64,000 bases of DNA, from positions 2,387,733 to 2,451,732 of the forward strand of contig NZ_JABWRD020000001.1 in NCBI RefSeq assembly GCF_014268785.2. The letters run 5' to 3'. The notes beneath the pieces are model-generated. The model did not search any database, was not told the DNA's origin, and worked only from the letters and a program-made list of their open reading frames with translations. Shown piece after piece: positions 63,861-64,000 of the stretch. The first letter of the stretch is position 1. Each line of letters opens with the position of its first letter. Source of the DNA: Pseudomonas shirazensis (GTDB taxonomy: Bacteria > Pseudomonadota > Gammaproteobacteria > Pseudomonadales > Pseudomonadaceae). Position numbers and translations under genes: made by a program.

Positions 63861-64000
63861 TTAAGTCTTGACGTTGAGGGTGCAGGGGAAAGTCACGTCA
63901 TCAAAGTGCAATATTGTCGCACCTTCGAGGTGGGGGATGTCGAGGGGTTTGGCAGGGAGGTAGATTTGGGTGCCAGATGCAGCCGCAGATTTCCGGATCC
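63861..64000 (-). CDS. Partial CDS at the right edge (C-terminus only)
   Basis: On the minus strand one frame is open from the window edge to a TAA at 63861-63863, giving about 45 residues ending DDVTFPCTLNVKT, with GTQIYLPAKPLDIPHLEG before it. The amino-acid pattern reads like a real beta-rich C-terminus; the other two frames end sooner. The start is outside the window and I do not recognise the family. Confidence 0.5.
   Translation of the reverse strand, partial: IRKSAAASGTQIYLPAKPLDIPHLEGATILHFDDVTFPCTLNVKT

Overview
The window reads as a chromosomal segment of a Pseudomonas of the putida/fluorescens lineage. The basis is high GC, the gene sets and their order (hda-purMN, mazG-relA-rlmD-cysM-gacS, oprH-phoP-phoQ, nrdA-nrdB), and 35-bp REP elements of the type described in P. 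putida. Nearly all of it is intact core genome. I see no rRNA, tRNA, CRISPR array, integrase or insertion sequence. Species placement is inference from recall, not from a search.

Layout. 0.1-9.1 kb: a PQQ-type sugar dehydrogenase lipoprotein, a repeat-filled gap, two NlpC/P60 lipoproteins, hda, a PerM-like exporter, a DUF2066 protein, then purM-purN-DUF3108. 9.2-13.0 kb: an accessory pair, a VasX/BTH_I2691-type type VI secretion effector translationally coupled to a DUF6708 membrane protein. The last ~180 codons of the effector and most of the partner gene have much lower GC than the effector's N-terminal part. 13.5-25 kb: a small ORF, DUF2058, mazG, relA, rlmD, cysM, an OmpR-type two-component pair and gacS. 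25-31.4 kb: ldhA, small proteins, a TlpA-like thioredoxin, an ArsC-like protein, wrbA, DUF2069, a divergent Tag-like protein, ttcA and a Yip1 protein. 31.5-40.4 kb: sprT, dctA, phoQ, phoP, oprH, a dienelactone hydrolase, a phosphopantetheinyl transferase and an RstAB/BfmRS-like pair. 40.4-45.9 kb: nrdA and nrdB, each with a long leader. 46-52.3 kb: a hexuronate uptake and oxidation cluster (OprD-type porin, uronate dehydrogenase, lactonase, TRAP transporter). 52.4-58.6 kb: an EamA transporter, an aldose epimerase, LysR, a PNPOx-FNR-ferredoxin fusion, a GST and a UPF0149 protein. 58.7-64 kb: an asparaginase / internally duplicated membrane protein / nitrilase operon, an acetolactate synthase and a cut-off gene at the right edge.

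The best second-look items are regulatory and modular. They are the composition break inside the effector; paired NrdR-like boxes and a perfect DnaA box in front of nrdA; a separate predicted promoter with the same NrdR layout in front of nrdB after a strong terminator; four GTTCAG repeats at exact 11-bp spacing upstream of oprH; a sigma-54 promoter with upstream inverted repeats for dctA; and two nearly identical promoter-operator units (TTGACA-N18-xATAAT followed by GTCRTACGAC) that tie the porin and the uronate dehydrogenase into one regulon.
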